From assembly GCA_023300185.1 (NCBI GenBank), contig CP097092.1, positions 496,001-560,000 of the forward strand: a stretch of DNA of 64,000 bases. Direction: 5' to 3'. Each line of letters starts with the position of its first letter. Positions within the stretch are counted from its first letter, which is position 1. Of this stretch, positions 29,300-39,240 are shown in pieces. Source of the stretch: Lancefieldella parvula (GTDB lineage: Bacteria; Actinomycetota; Coriobacteriia; Coriobacteriales; Atopobiaceae). The notes under the pieces were generated by a model. The model was given only the letters and a program-made list of their open reading frames with translations. It was not told the DNA's origin and ran no database searches. The position numbers and the translations under genes are program-made.

Positions 29300-29797
29300 T
29301 TACTCGCCGTCCTTGGCGCTCGCGGCGCCGTCCTCGGTGGTAGACGCACCGGCTGCGGTGGAACCGCTGTTGTGAGCCTCGAGCATCTCCTCGAGCGTGT
29401 GCCATGCCAGCTCGGCACACTTAACGCGCGCAGGCATGTGTGCGATGTCGTGCAGAATGTTGGCGTCTTCCAGCTGGCCAAGCACGGCCTCGTCAGTCTC
29501 TTCTCCGCGAATCATGCGCCCAAAGAGTTTGCAGAGCTCAATAGCCTCTTCTGGAGTACGGTCAATCATCAGGTCGCTCATGATGTCGGCCGACGCCTGA
29601 GAAATTGCGCATCCGCTGCCCACAAAAGCAGCCTCGGCAATCTTTCCGTCCTCAATACGCACGGAAAACGTCAGCTCATCGCCACAAGAAGGGTTAACAC
29701 CCTCGTGGGAGACGGTTGGGTTGTCCATCTGATATTTGTAATCGGGGTGAGAAACGTGGTCCATAAACTCAGCGTTATACAGGTCGTTTGCTGCCAC
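29300..29797 (-). CDS. sufU: SufU-type Fe-S assembly / sulfur-transfer protein
   Basis: 165 residues. Three conserved cysteines in NPSCGDEL, GSGCAISQ and VKCAELAW bind zinc and accept sulfur from SufS. The 18-21 residue insert between the second and third Cys that marks SufU (versus IscU) is present. The C-terminal Ala/Ser/Gly-rich extension (about 140-165) is unusual. Lies 18 nt after sufS. Confidence 0.93.
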   Translation of the reverse strand: MAANDLYNAEFMDHVSHPDYKYQMDNPTVSHEGVNPSCGDELTFSVRIEDGKIAEAAFVGSGCAISQASADIMSDLMIDRTPEEAIELCKLFGRMIRGEETDEAVLGQLEDANILHDIAHMPARVKCAELAWHTLEEMLEAHNSGSTAAGASTTEDGAASAKDGE

Positions 29798-29815
29798 TTA
29801 TTTCAACTCCTTGTT

Positions 29816-31087
29816 TTATTTGTTGCTGACCGCACTGCCAAAGATCTTCCATACCTGGTTAAGACCCTCGATCAGCTGGTCAATGTCGTGTTTATCGTTG
29901 TAGAACGCAACGGATGCGCGGCACGTGCTGGATTCGTGCAGCTCAATCAAAAGCGGCTCGGCGCAGTGATGCCCAGCGCGAATGCAAACGTTGTTCATAT
30001 CTAGGATGCTCGAGACGTCGTGTGGATGAACGCCGCGCACGTTAAACGCCACAGCGCCCACGTGGTTTTGTCCCAGCTTAGAGCCAACGATATCTACAAA
30101 GTCCAGCGTGCACAGTTGCTGTACCAAGTACCTGGCGAGAAGTTCTTCTCGCTTCTCGATCTTTGCCATGTCCAAGCCGTTGAGGTATTCGATAGCGGCA
30201 CCGGTAGCATAGATACCTGCGGCGTCCTGCGTGCCTGCCTCAAACTTCTCGGGAACAGGAGCCCAAACGGCGCTGGTTTCGGTGACGGAATCAATCATCT
30301 CGCCGCCGGTAAGGAACGGTGGCATGGCATCAAGCAGCTCGGCACGACCCCAGAGCACGCCAATGCCCATAGGTCCACACATCTTGTGTGCCGAGAAAGC
30401 CAACAGGTCGCAGTCAAGATCGCGCACATCAATAGGGATGTGAGGTGCGGATTGGGCGGCGTCGACAACCATGTAGGCGCCCATAGTGTGAGCGCGCTTG
30501 GCAATGGCCTTGATGTCATTGCGGGTGCCCAGCACGTTGGAGACGTGTGTGACAGACACAATCTTTGCGCGCTCGGTAATCTTTGACGCAATCTCTTCAG
30601 GCGTAATCTGGTACTGCGAATTCATGCGCAGGTACACCAGGTTAGCGCCGGTAGCTTTACAAATCTGCTGCCATGGGATGATATTGGAATGGTGCTCCAT
30701 GATGGAAATGACCACGTCATCGCCTGGCTTGAGTGCATAGCGGCCAAGGCTTGAAGCAACCAGATTAAGCGCCTCAGAAGTGTTGCGCGTAAAGATAATC
30801 TGCTGGCTTTCTGGCTTGCCGTTTTTATCGACAGCTCCAATGAACTTTGCAATTGAAGCACGAGCTCCCTCGATAGCTGCGGTTGCTTCCACACTCCAAC
30901 GATACAATCCGCGCAGAGCGTTTGCATTCATGGTCTCGTAGAAGCGAGACTGCGCCTCAATAACCGCGCGTGGGCGCTGAGAAGTAGCAGCGCTGTCCAA
31001 GTAAGCTACCTCGGGGTTTGCTGCCAGAATTGGAAAATCTGCCTTGTAAGGGTTATCGGTAATCTGAGCAACTTCTGCGTCGGTCAT
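29816..31087 (-). CDS. sufS: Cysteine desulfurase SufS
   Basis: 423 residues, PLP enzyme releasing sulfur from cysteine. PLP lysine in FSAHKMCGP; catalytic cysteine in RAGHHCAEPL; MEHHSNIIPWQ and THVSNVLG are also present. Group II desulfurase length. ATG overlaps the sufD stop (TAATG). Confidence 0.96.
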   Translation of the reverse strand: MTDAEVAQITDNPYKADFPILAANPEVAYLDSAATSQRPRAVIEAQSRFYETMNANALRGLYRWSVEATAAIEGARASIAKFIGAVDKNGKPESQQIIFTRNTSEALNLVASSLGRYALKPGDDVVISIMEHHSNIIPWQQICKATGANLVYLRMNSQYQITPEEIASKITERAKIVSVTHVSNVLGTRNDIKAIAKRAHTMGAYMVVDAAQSAPHIPIDVRDLDCDLLAFSAHKMCGPMGIGVLWGRAELLDAMPPFLTGGEMIDSVTETSAVWAPVPEKFEAGTQDAAGIYATGAAIEYLNGLDMAKIEKREELLARYLVQQLCTLDFVDIVGSKLGQNHVGAVAFNVRGVHPHDVSSILDMNNVCIRAGHHCAEPLLIELHESSTCRASVAFYNDKHDIDQLIEGLNQVWKIFGSAVSNK

Positions 31088-32287
31088 TACGCGACACCAC
31101 CTTTGCTGGAATCGGCTTCAGCGTCGGAATTCCTGCCATCACTGGCAGCCAGGGAGTTGCCAGCTGCATCGTCACTAGCTGCAGCTTCGTCATAGTCGTG
31201 AGCAATTTCTGCGCCCAGCTCAGCCTCGCAACGCTCAACGGCCACGCGGTGGGAAATCTCCTCAGGCGCGTTGATGATGGCGTCTTCAAAAAGAGCGCGT
31301 ATAAACAGCTGCTCAGCAGCCTGGCGAGAAAGTCCTCGAGCTGCAAGGTAATCAAGCTGCTCAGGGGAGACGGATCCGATGGTAGCGCCGTGGTTACCAG
31401 CAACATCGTCCTCATCGCAGAGAATAACAGGCATGGTCTTGTTGACAACGTCGTCACCAAGAATCATGACCGTTTCAATCTCGTTGCCCTGGGCATCCTT
31501 TGCACCGCGGACAAGATCGATGGTTGCGCGAAGCGTCTTCTTAGCTGCCTCGTTAAGGACGCCAGACTCGGTGAGCTGCGCGCGCGTAGAGGTACCACGC
31601 ATGCGTACTAAGTGGTTGATATCAAGCGTCTCTTCGTGAGTAGCGTGATAGCGATTGTTAAGGTCAAGGCGAGCTCGAGCGCCAACTAAGTTGGCGGTGA
31701 GGCCAAGACCGATGGTTGATCCACCCAGAGCGTACTGCTTAACATCAACAGCAGCGTCCTGGTGAATCTCAAGGCCAACGCTTTCAAGGTGCTGCTGGCC
31801 CTCATTGACGCCAAGCATCTCAATAAGGTGCAGCTTAGCACCAGCCTCAACCACAATGCGGGTGAGCGCAGCGCTGGTTGGAAGTGCGCTGTCGTTCGAG
31901 TCGCTGCCTGCAGGCGCGTCGCCGCCGTCGCTCGCATCGCCTGCAAACGCAGCGATAACTATGGTAGCCTCGGCACCTTCGCGCACAATGATGCCGGTGT
32001 TAGCGCACTGATTTTGCGCAGCAGAAACAGCAACAACAATAGGATCTTCTCGCTTGGTACGAGCGGGAACGTTGTAGAAATCAGACTTGAATGCCTGTGA
32101 CTCTACGTAGTCAGTAACCTCCTGACCCATTCCACACTCAATGCGCTCAAAAAGGCGAGGCAGAGGCAGGTACACTTTGCCTGCATCAGCGTGATCGGGG
32201 ACGGTAACTGACAAGTGAGTTAGCGCGTAGACGGTTCCATGTCTGAGCTGCAGGAACGTTGGCGCGATTAATCAAAATGTTATCCAT
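31087..32287 (-). CDS. sufD: Fe-S scaffold component SufD, one frameshift near the N-terminus
   Basis: 399 residues when corrected. The true start is ATG 32287, overlapping the sufB stop as TAATG. The first 26 codons (MDNILINRANVPAAQTWNRLRANSL) carry the SufD-type PAxTWNRL motif. One extra base near 32217 shifts the frame before SVTVPDHADAGK. The body has the SufBD beta-helix with a C-terminal GATIGSVSPEQLDYLAARGL motif shared with SufB. Confidence 0.93.
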
Positions 32288-33705
32288 TAGCCAATCGCTC
32301 CTTCCATCTCAAGTTTAATCAGGTTATTCATCTCAACGGCGTACTCCATAGGGAGCTCCTTTGAGACAGGGTTTGCAAATCCGTTTACTACCATGGTGCG
32401 AGCCTCAGCCTCAGAGCAACCACGGCTCATCAGGTACAAAACGGTGTCGTCAGAAATACGGCCAATAGTTGCCTCGTGGCCAATCTGAGCAGTTGCATTG
32501 CGAACATCCATCTCTGGGATGGTGTCGGAGCGGCTGATGTTATCCAGCATCAGAGACTGGCACGAGAACGCCACGCGAGCGTTTTCTGCCTTGCGTCCAA
32601 CGGTAACGGCAGAGCGGAAGGTGTTGACGCCGCCGTCCTTGGAGATGGACTTAGTGTCAACGTTTGCCGAGTTATTGGAGCCGTTGATAATCACCTTGCA
32701 GCCTGTATCCAAGTCCTGCGTAGCGCCTGCAAACGTAATACCGGTGAACTCGCAGTTAGAAGAATCGCCGTTCATGATCGTAGAAGGGTAGAGGTAGGAA
32801 ACGTGGCTACCAAAAGAGCCCGAGACCCACTCCATCTTTGCATTGCTACCAATGATGGCGCGCTTGGTGTTGAGGTTGTACATGTTCTTGGACCAGTTTT
32901 CGATGGTCGAGTAGCGCAGACGAGCGCCGTCCTTAACAAAGAGCTCAACAGCTCCTGCATGAAGGTTTGCTGCGTAGTACTTAGGTGCGGAGCAGCCCTC
33001 AATAAAGTGCAGGTCAGCGCCTTCCTCAACAATAATAAGTGTGTGCTCAAACTGGCCAGCGCCCTGAGCATTCAGCCTAAAGTAGCTCTGAAGTGGGTAG
33101 TCCAGAGTGACATTCTTAGGAACATACACAAAAGAACCGCCAGACCACACGGCATAGTGCAGCGCCGCAAACTTGTGGTCTGAAGGAGGAATCAGCTTGC
33201 CAAAGTACTCTTTAACAACAGGCTCCCACTGCGGATCATGCAAAGCATCCTCAATGGTGGTGTAAATAACACCCTGCTCAGCAACTTCCTCACGCATGTT
33301 GTGATAGACAATCTCAGAATCGTACTGAGCACCAACACCAGCAAGGCTCTCTGCCTCTGCCTGTGGAATGCCCAGACGATCAAAGGTATCCCTAATATCC
33401 TCAGGTACATCGTCCCAGCTATTTGCCTGCTGAGTCTTTGGCGAGACATACGTGGAGATATGATTCAAATCCAGACCTGCAATAGAAGGTCCCCAGTTGG
33501 TAGCCATCTGGCGCTGGTGATAGGTTTCCAGGGCCGACAACCTCATCTGGAGCATCCACTCGGGCTCTTCTTTTTTCTCGGAAATAGCACGCACAATTTC
33601 TGGCGTAAGGCCATCATCGTAGCGCTCGTAACCCTCTTCGGACTTGGTGAAGTCGTAGAGCGAGCGGTCTACGTCAGCGACCTCAGATCGCTTCTTCTCG
33701 CTCAC
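32287..33705 (-). CDS. sufB: Fe-S scaffold SufB
   Basis: 472 residues. SufBD core with KMEWVSGSFGSHVSYLYPS, DTGCKVIINGSNNSANVDTKSISKDGG and QIGHEATIGRISDDTVLYLMSRG, where the conserved acidic/His residues contact the nascent cluster. GTG start at 33705 overlaps the sufC stop TAG by one base. Intact. Confidence 0.97.
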   Translation of the reverse strand: MSEKKRSEVADVDRSLYDFTKSEEGYERYDDGLTPEIVRAISEKKEEPEWMLQMRLSALETYHQRQMATNWGPSIAGLDLNHISTYVSPKTQQANSWDDVPEDIRDTFDRLGIPQAEAESLAGVGAQYDSEIVYHNMREEVAEQGVIYTTIEDALHDPQWEPVVKEYFGKLIPPSDHKFAALHYAVWSGGSFVYVPKNVTLDYPLQSYFRLNAQGAGQFEHTLIIVEEGADLHFIEGCSAPKYYAANLHAGAVELFVKDGARLRYSTIENWSKNMYNLNTKRAIIGSNAKMEWVSGSFGSHVSYLYPSTIMNGDSSNCEFTGITFAGATQDLDTGCKVIINGSNNSANVDTKSISKDGGVNTFRSAVTVGRKAENARVAFSCQSLMLDNISRSDTIPEMDVRNATAQIGHEATIGRISDDTVLYLMSRGCSEAEARTMVVNGFANPVSKELPMEYAVEMNNLIKLEMEGAIG

Positions 33706-34472
33706 TAGTTAGCACCGCCCTCATCAGTCTGGTTCTCAAAACGCTCAAAGCCCTCGTGGTCAATCTGGTTGATGAGGTCAGCAGGACCGTCTGCTACCAG
33801 GTGACCCTTAACCATAACGTGAGTGCGGTCAATCTCAAGGCGCTCAAGAATGCGGGTGTTGTGAGTAATGATGAGCAGCGAGCCGTCACAGGTCTCGCGA
33901 TAAGCTTGAATGCCCTTTGAAACAACGGAGAGTGCGTCAACGTCCAAGCCAGAGTCTGTTTCGTCGAGAATGGCAAGCTTAGGTTGAAGCAGCAGAAGCT
34001 GGAGCATCTCAACCTTTTTCTTCTCGCCACCAGAGAAGCCAACGTTAAGCTCACGCATCAAGAAGCCCTGGTCAAGCTCAAGCTGATCAGAAATCTGACC
34101 AACACGCTGACGGAACTGACGAGCGGTCATCTTAAGCTCAGGGCGCATCTGCGTAATGGTACGCAGGAATGAATAAAGAGGAACGCCAGGAACCTCAACA
34201 GGTGCCTGGTAGGAGAGGAAGATGCCCGCAAGGGAGCGCTTATCTGCAGCAAGCTCAGTTACATCCTCGCCGTTAAAGATAAGAGAACCTCCAGTAATCT
34301 TATAGGTAGGATCACCCATAATGACGCGGCCAAGTGTTGATTTACCTGCGCCGTTAGGTCCCATCAGAACGTGAGCCTGGCCATCACCAATGCTCAGATC
34401 AATTGAATGCAGGATGGATTTCTCCTCGGTACCTGCGGAAATTCCGTTTACACGGAGTAGCTCAGTTGCCAT
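33705..34472 (-). CDS. sufC: Fe-S assembly ATPase SufC
   Basis: 255 residues from ATG 34472 (GGAGAG upstream). Walker A GPNGAGKST, SufC-type signature GFSGGEKKKVEMLQ, Walker B LAILDETDSGLDVDAL and switch ITHNTRILE. First gene of the suf operon sufCBDSU-sufR. The signature Gly-Glu-Lys codons contain the window-wide octamer (34021). Confidence 0.97.
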   Translation of the reverse strand: MATELLRVNGISAGTEEKSILHSIDLSIGDGQAHVLMGPNGAGKSTLGRVIMGDPTYKITGGSLIFNGEDVTELAADKRSLAGIFLSYQAPVEVPGVPLYSFLRTITQMRPELKMTARQFRQRVGQISDQLELDQGFLMRELNVGFSGGEKKKVEMLQLLLLQPKLAILDETDSGLDVDALSVVSKGIQAYRETCDGSLLIITHNTRILERLEIDRTHVMVKGHLVADGPADLINQIDHEGFERFENQTDEGGAN

Positions 34473-34805
34473 AAATCTCTCTCCAAATATCTCTACGTGC
34501 AAGCACGCGATACGTTTGTGACTAGCTATTCGGGTAGCTCTAGGGCGAGCAAAACCTTGTGCTAGTGCGGTTTTGTGGCAAAGACAAACGCCAATGTCAC
34601 CGATGTTTTTGTCATACCCCAAAATCCGCTAATTCATACTAAATGGTAGGAATTAAAAAGCAACCCTCACATACGCACTTTTTCACGTTTTCTAGAAAAT
34701 AATCGGATTTTTTCATCGGTTTCAAAAGTTATAAAAGCTTTTCTGCGCCAGAGCTGTCTCTCATGGGTAAACTAGAAACGTCTATGTTTGTAACAAGGAG
34801 GATTC
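34473..34805. other. Divergent control region between suf operon and hisS
   Basis: 333 bp without a gene. The middle (34620-34740) is AT-rich. GGGTAAACT with -10-like TAAACT (34768-34773) lies 32 nt before hisS. I could not pick out a defined operator for the Rrf2 protein. Confidence 0.5.
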
Positions 34806-36116
34806 ATGGGTCAGAGAATTCAAGGTACCGAAGATCTTTACGGCGGCTATATGCGCTCTTGGGAGCATATGCAAGATATTGCCCGCCATCTGTTTGGTAC
34901 TTATGGTTTTGACCGCATTGAGACTCCTGCACTTGAGCAGGTAGATACCTTTGTTCACGGTATTGGTGAGTCAACAGATGTTGTACGCAAAGAGATGTTC
35001 CGCGTTTTTTCAGGCGCGCTACTTGATGATTTGCTAGCTGCCGGCAATGAGTCCGGTCTTAAGCCTCGTCAGCGTATGGCTATGCGTCCTGAGGGAACTG
35101 CAGGTGTGGTCCGTGCTGCCGTTGAGCACAATTTTGTGCCACAGGGAGGAACTCCTGCAAAACTTTGGTACGCCGAGTCAATGTTCAGGGGAGAGCGTCC
35201 TCAAAAGGGCCGTCTGCGCCAGTTTCACCAGGTAGGTGTCGAGTGGCTTGGAGCCTCTGATCCGGCTGCCGATGCAGAGTCCATCATCATGTTGATAAAG
35301 TTTTACGAGCAGATGGGTTTCTCGCCAGCTGATATGAAGCTTATGATTAACTCCATGGGTGACGCGGAGTGCCGTCCAGCATATCGCGAGAAGGTCAAGC
35401 AGTTCATTCTTGATCACAAGGATGAGATGTGTGAGGACTGTCTTGAGCGCGCGGAGATTAATCCACTTCGTGCATTTGACTGCAAAAACGAGAGCTGCCA
35501 CGCGGTTATGAAGGATGCTCCACTGATTTCTGACAACCTGTGTGATGATTGCCGCACTCACTATGAGCAGGTCAAGGCATATTTGGATGCTGCTGGTATT
35601 TCGTATGTTGAGGATCCAACGCTTGTTCGAGGCTTGGATTACTATACGCGTACTGTCTTTGAGGTAGAGATTCCAAACGCTGGCGTTGGCGCTATCGGTG
35701 GTGGCGGTCGTTATGACGGTCTTGTTGAGCTTGAGGGCGGAAAGCCAACCCCAGGCGTTGGTTTTGCTGTTGGCTTTGAGCGCATTATGCTGGCGCTGGA
35801 GGCTCTTGGTGTTGCAGCTGAACCTGCGGCTCCAAGCTGCGTGTATGTTGCTTGTGCAGGTGCTGAGCAGGCTCCTGTTGTATTTGATACCGTGCTGGCA
35901 TTGCGTGAGGCTGGTATTAGATGCGAGGCTGATCGTACTGGTCGTTCGCTGAAGGCTCAGTTTAAGCAGGCAGATAAGATGGGCGCAACGCTGTGCGTGG
36001 TCATTGGTCCAGATGAGGTTGAGGCTGGTGCAGTAACTCTTCGTGATATGGAGTCTCACGAACAGGTACAGGTGCCTGCTGATCAGCTTGTTGCTGAGGT
36101 TAAAGCAAGACAGTAA
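34806..36116 (+). CDS. hisS: Histidyl-tRNA synthetase
   Basis: 436 residues, class II. Motif 2 MRPEGTAGVVR, histidine-binding VRGLDYYTRTVFE and motif 3 region GGGGRYDGL / GVGFAVGFERI; C-terminal anticodon domain. AAGGAGG before the ATG. Intact frame, own terminator. Confidence 0.97.
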   Translation: MGQRIQGTEDLYGGYMRSWEHMQDIARHLFGTYGFDRIETPALEQVDTFVHGIGESTDVVRKEMFRVFSGALLDDLLAAGNESGLKPRQRMAMRPEGTAGVVRAAVEHNFVPQGGTPAKLWYAESMFRGERPQKGRLRQFHQVGVEWLGASDPAADAESIIMLIKFYEQMGFSPADMKLMINSMGDAECRPAYREKVKQFILDHKDEMCEDCLERAEINPLRAFDCKNESCHAVMKDAPLISDNLCDDCRTHYEQVKAYLDAAGISYVEDPTLVRGLDYYTRTVFEVEIPNAGVGAIGGGGRYDGLVELEGGKPTPGVGFAVGFERIMLALEALGVAAEPAAPSCVYVACAGAEQAPVVFDTVLALREAGIRCEADRTGRSLKAQFKQADKMGATLCVVIGPDEVEAGAVTLRDMESHEQVQVPADQLVAEVKARQ

Positions 36117-36142
36117 CAATAACAGGACTAGAAGTTAAATTT

Positions 36143-36176
36143 AAACCTCTCATGTCTTAGGCATGAGAGGTTTTTA
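36143..36176 (+). terminator. Intrinsic terminator of hisS
   Basis: AAACCTCTCATG, loop, CATGAGAGGTTT, T-run. Confidence 0.93.
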
Positions 36177-36352
36177 TTTAGGCAGTAAATACCGTTTGTA
36201 GAATAATAGAAGCCGTTTACGATAGTTATCAGTGAGATCGATTAAACGTAAACGATTAAAGTTCATACTAATACTGTAGAAGCATATTTATAGCTTTATA
36301 ACTAAAAAGCACCTTCATTTATTTGTAATTCAAAGAAATTGTAGGTGAAGAA

Positions 36353-38518
36353 ATGAAAAGAGCGTACCGCTTCATTGTTTCTGTCATAGTTGTCTTAATT
36401 GCACTTTCTTCGCTTTTGGTGGGAAAAGGGTTTTTAGAAATTTTTATTTCTCGAAAATTCGATTCTTGGCTCTCTAATCAGTCGCAATTTTATACTTCGC
36501 AGATGTCTGATGAGACAAAAGAAACGTTTGTGTCAGTTGTTAGGTCTTACGCACAAACTCACAAGATGATTCTTATAACTAAGAAAACTGAATCAATTAC
36601 TGAAGGACCTAGGATATTGACCGTTGGCGTGCTGTCTTCTCCAGGCAGTGAGGCTAACAGTTTTGATTCTTTTGATATTCTTGGTACCCAAGTTATAAAT
36701 AGGCAAAAAATCAATGAACTCCTAGGACATTCTCCAGAGTCATATCTTGGCTACGGAATGGATACTAACAATAAGGTTAGTGACTTGCCGTATGTTTTGG
36801 GCTCAGTTTATTTCAAATTAGATCAAATTACTCCTGGCTATAATCTGGGAAATTCTTGTGCTGTTTTAGGCCTTTCTCCTGAAGAATTTGATGAATTGGC
36901 TAATCAGATTTCAGTAGCTACTGGCCTACATAAAGAAAAATTTATTACTAATTATTCAGGATCAGCGGTTGAAATTGGACTCTTCTACTACGTTGCTGGG
37001 GTAACTTTTATAATCTTGAGCATATCGTTTTGTTTACTGACGTATTACAACTCGTTACAAGAATTAAAGAAACTCGGTGTTCACGTAATGCTTGGCTGGA
37101 GTAAGAGCGATTACGTCGTTCATCATTATTTTTTCTATTGTGCTTTAGCAGCTGTTTTACTGCCATTAGCCTTTATGTGGACAATGGTTAATTGCTCCGG
37201 ATTTGATATTACTGGCAGTTTTTTACTGTTTACGTTTACCTCGGCAATGCCATCAATACTTGTAGTTGTGGTTTCGGTACTAATTTCTGCTGCTCCACTT
37301 CTAACAATCCGCCCTGTAGATGCAATTTTAGGAAGACTGTCGCAAAAGGGTCTGTACGTTCTAACGGCGATCATTTATGCACTTTGTTGTGTAGTAGTTT
37401 TTGCTGGTTCTACGTATATGGATGCTCCTATAACAATGTACTCAAATCTACTATCCACTCAAGAAAATTGGTCTGTATATAAAGATTGGTATATTGTCCG
37501 AAATCATGTTTCTCAAGGTAATTTTTTCAACGGCAGGCCAATGGATAAAAGTAAGGAATTATTTGATTGGTATAAAACCCACGAGCACGATACAGGCGTG
37601 TATATTGCTCATGTAAATCAAATAGGTGAGCCAACGCTAAATGCCTATGAAGTAAATTCATCGATTTTGAAGCCATTTGATGTTCTGATTGCATCCCCAT
37701 CTTATCTAAAAGAAATTGGGGTAGCGTTGACTGATGAACAAGTTAAAAAAGCGGAGAATGGAACAAGGATTTATCTCGTTCCAAGCTCGTACTCAGAAGA
37801 GCAAAAATGTCTGCTAAGAGAACTTGTGGCTAGAAGTGACAAGATATTTGAGTCAGATATCGTCACACCCTATATGCAAAATCCTTCATCTGAATTTATT
37901 GAATACGATGCTAGTGGGGGATTTTTTACCTGGTCGACAAATATAGACAGCCCTTCTATAAGCACAAATGTTGTAATCAAAGTGGTAACGTCAAATAACA
38001 TGGTTCCTACTGAATCAGAAAGTTTAGTGGCTACGGGGCTTGATAATAGTTACATAAAGTTATCACCTGAGGCCGCTGCAAATTTGTTGGATTCCAGCGG
38101 TGTTGTAGAGCTCTCTGATGATGGTTTTGGAACACAGTTCAGTTCGATAGAGAGCTTTATAAAGGACTACAGAAAATCTCTGCAGGAGCTCTTCCTCTTA
38201 TTCGGTGTTGTAATTGTGCTTATGTTTGCAGCAATAACGGTGATTCAAATAAGTATGATTTCAATTGTTCAGAGATTACATGAGAGAAAAATTGCTGTTG
38301 AATGCATGTTGGGATTTGGCATTTACAAGCAATACATAAATATTTTCCTCGTAGTGAATCTCATTGCACTTGTTGGAACACTTTGCATGATTGTCATAGG
38401 TTCAACTCTTGGAATAATAATGGGCTGCTTGATGTTATTGATTTCCAATTTGACTATCAGTATTTCTGCAAATAGAAGCACCATGAGAATTGTTCTAGAG
38501 AATCTCTCTAAGGAGTAG
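36353..38518 (+). CDS. FtsX-type ABC permease, resembles bacteriocin-associated integral membrane proteins
   Basis: 721 residues, AT-rich. One N-terminal helix (6-28), an extracytoplasmic domain (about 30-205), four helices (about 208-360), a second extracytoplasmic domain (about 370-610), then three C-terminal helices with the FtsX-like pattern RLHERKIAVECMLGFGIYKQYI. This layout matches DUF1430-like permeases encoded with bacteriocins or lantibiotic self-protection. The ATPase gene follows by 2 nt. No peptide precursor is visible within 170 bp upstream or 70 bp downstream. Export of a peptide or lipoprotein is inferred. Confidence 0.72.
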   Translation: MKRAYRFIVSVIVVLIALSSLLVGKGFLEIFISRKFDSWLSNQSQFYTSQMSDETKETFVSVVRSYAQTHKMILITKKTESITEGPRILTVGVLSSPGSEANSFDSFDILGTQVINRQKINELLGHSPESYLGYGMDTNNKVSDLPYVLGSVYFKLDQITPGYNLGNSCAVLGLSPEEFDELANQISVATGLHKEKFITNYSGSAVEIGLFYYVAGVTFIILSISFCLLTYYNSLQELKKLGVHVMLGWSKSDYVVHHYFFYCALAAVLLPLAFMWTMVNCSGFDITGSFLLFTFTSAMPSILVVVVSVLISAAPLLTIRPVDAILGRLSQKGLYVLTAIIYALCCVVVFAGSTYMDAPITMYSNLLSTQENWSVYKDWYIVRNHVSQGNFFNGRPMDKSKELFDWYKTHEHDTGVYIAHVNQIGEPTLNAYEVNSSILKPFDVLIASPSYLKEIGVALTDEQVKKAENGTRIYLVPSSYSEEQKCLLRELVARSDKIFESDIVTPYMQNPSSEFIEYDASGGFFTWSTNIDSPSISTNVVIKVVTSNNMVPTESESLVATGLDNSYIKLSPEAAANLLDSSGVVELSDDGFGTQFSSIESFIKDYRKSLQELFLLFGVVIVLMFAAITVIQISMISIVQRLHERKIAVECMLGFGIYKQYINIFLVVNLIALVGTLCMIVIGSTLGIIMGCLMLLISNLTISISANRSTMRIVLENLSKE

Positions 38519-38520
38519 TT

Positions 38521-39174
38521 ATGAAAACATTTCTACAGGTAGATGCTCTCAATAAGTCATTTGGAAGCAACACAGTTCTTCATAACATTTCATTTGAGAT
38601 AGAAAGTGGAGAGTCAGTGGCTCTCGTGGGCCCTTCTGGGTGCGGAAAATCAACGCTTCTTAATATCATCGGTCTTCTCGAGACGCTGGACTCAGGCACA
38701 ATAAACCTTGAGGGAAGAGCATATCCTTCGATCAATAGTAAAAAAGCAACACTTATGAGGCGCACTGAGATCAATTATCTATTTCAGTCTTTTGCTCTCA
38801 TTAATGACTGGAAAGTAAGCAAAAATCTCTTACTTGCGCTTCAATACACCAAGCTTTCAAAGCAGGAACAAGAGCGTCTTATTAGAACTGCCTTGGAAAA
38901 CTACGGGATTGGCGAGAAGTTCGATGCAGTTGTAAATGAGCTTTCTGGTGGAGAAAAGCAGAGAGTAGCAATTGCTCGAGCAATGATAAAGCCAGGTAAT
39001 TTAATCCTCGCTGACGAACCAACCGGATCACTTGATAAGGCTATGGCTACTATTGTTATAGACAGTTTGCTAGACTCCGTTCATGCAAACCATAAAACAC
39101 TTCTTATGGTCACACATGACATGGGTATTGCCCAGCGTTGCGATCGAATTATTGAATTACCAAAGCATCAATAG
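38521..39174 (+). CDS. LolD/MacB-type ABC ATPase, partner of the preceding permease
   Basis: 217 residues. Walker A GPSGCGKST, signature ELSGGEKQRVAIARAM, Walker B LILADEPTGSLD, switch VTHDMG. The sequence QSFALINDWKV after the Q-loop is typical of bacteriocin/lipoprotein-type MacB ATPases. AAGGAG overlaps the end of the upstream gene; together they form a two-gene exporter of AT-rich composition. Confidence 0.88.
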   Translation: MKTFLQVDALNKSFGSNTVLHNISFEIESGESVALVGPSGCGKSTLLNIIGLLETLDSGTINLEGRAYPSINSKKATLMRRTEINYLFQSFALINDWKVSKNLLLALQYTKLSKQEQERLIRTALENYGIGEKFDAVVNELSGGEKQRVAIARAMIKPGNLILADEPTGSLDKAMATIVIDSLLDSVHANHKTLLMVTHDMGIAQRCDRIIELPKHQ

Positions 39175-39240
39175 AAGTATTAACGGCGTAAAACACGTCT
39201 AGCTTAGCAATGTGTATGAGGAGCGTTAAACAGCGCAGTC

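Noticed and set aside
36177..36352. Bacteriocin precursor gene upstream of the FtsX-type permease
   Set aside because: No ATG frame longer than a few codons with a ribosome site or a Gly-Gly leader was found.
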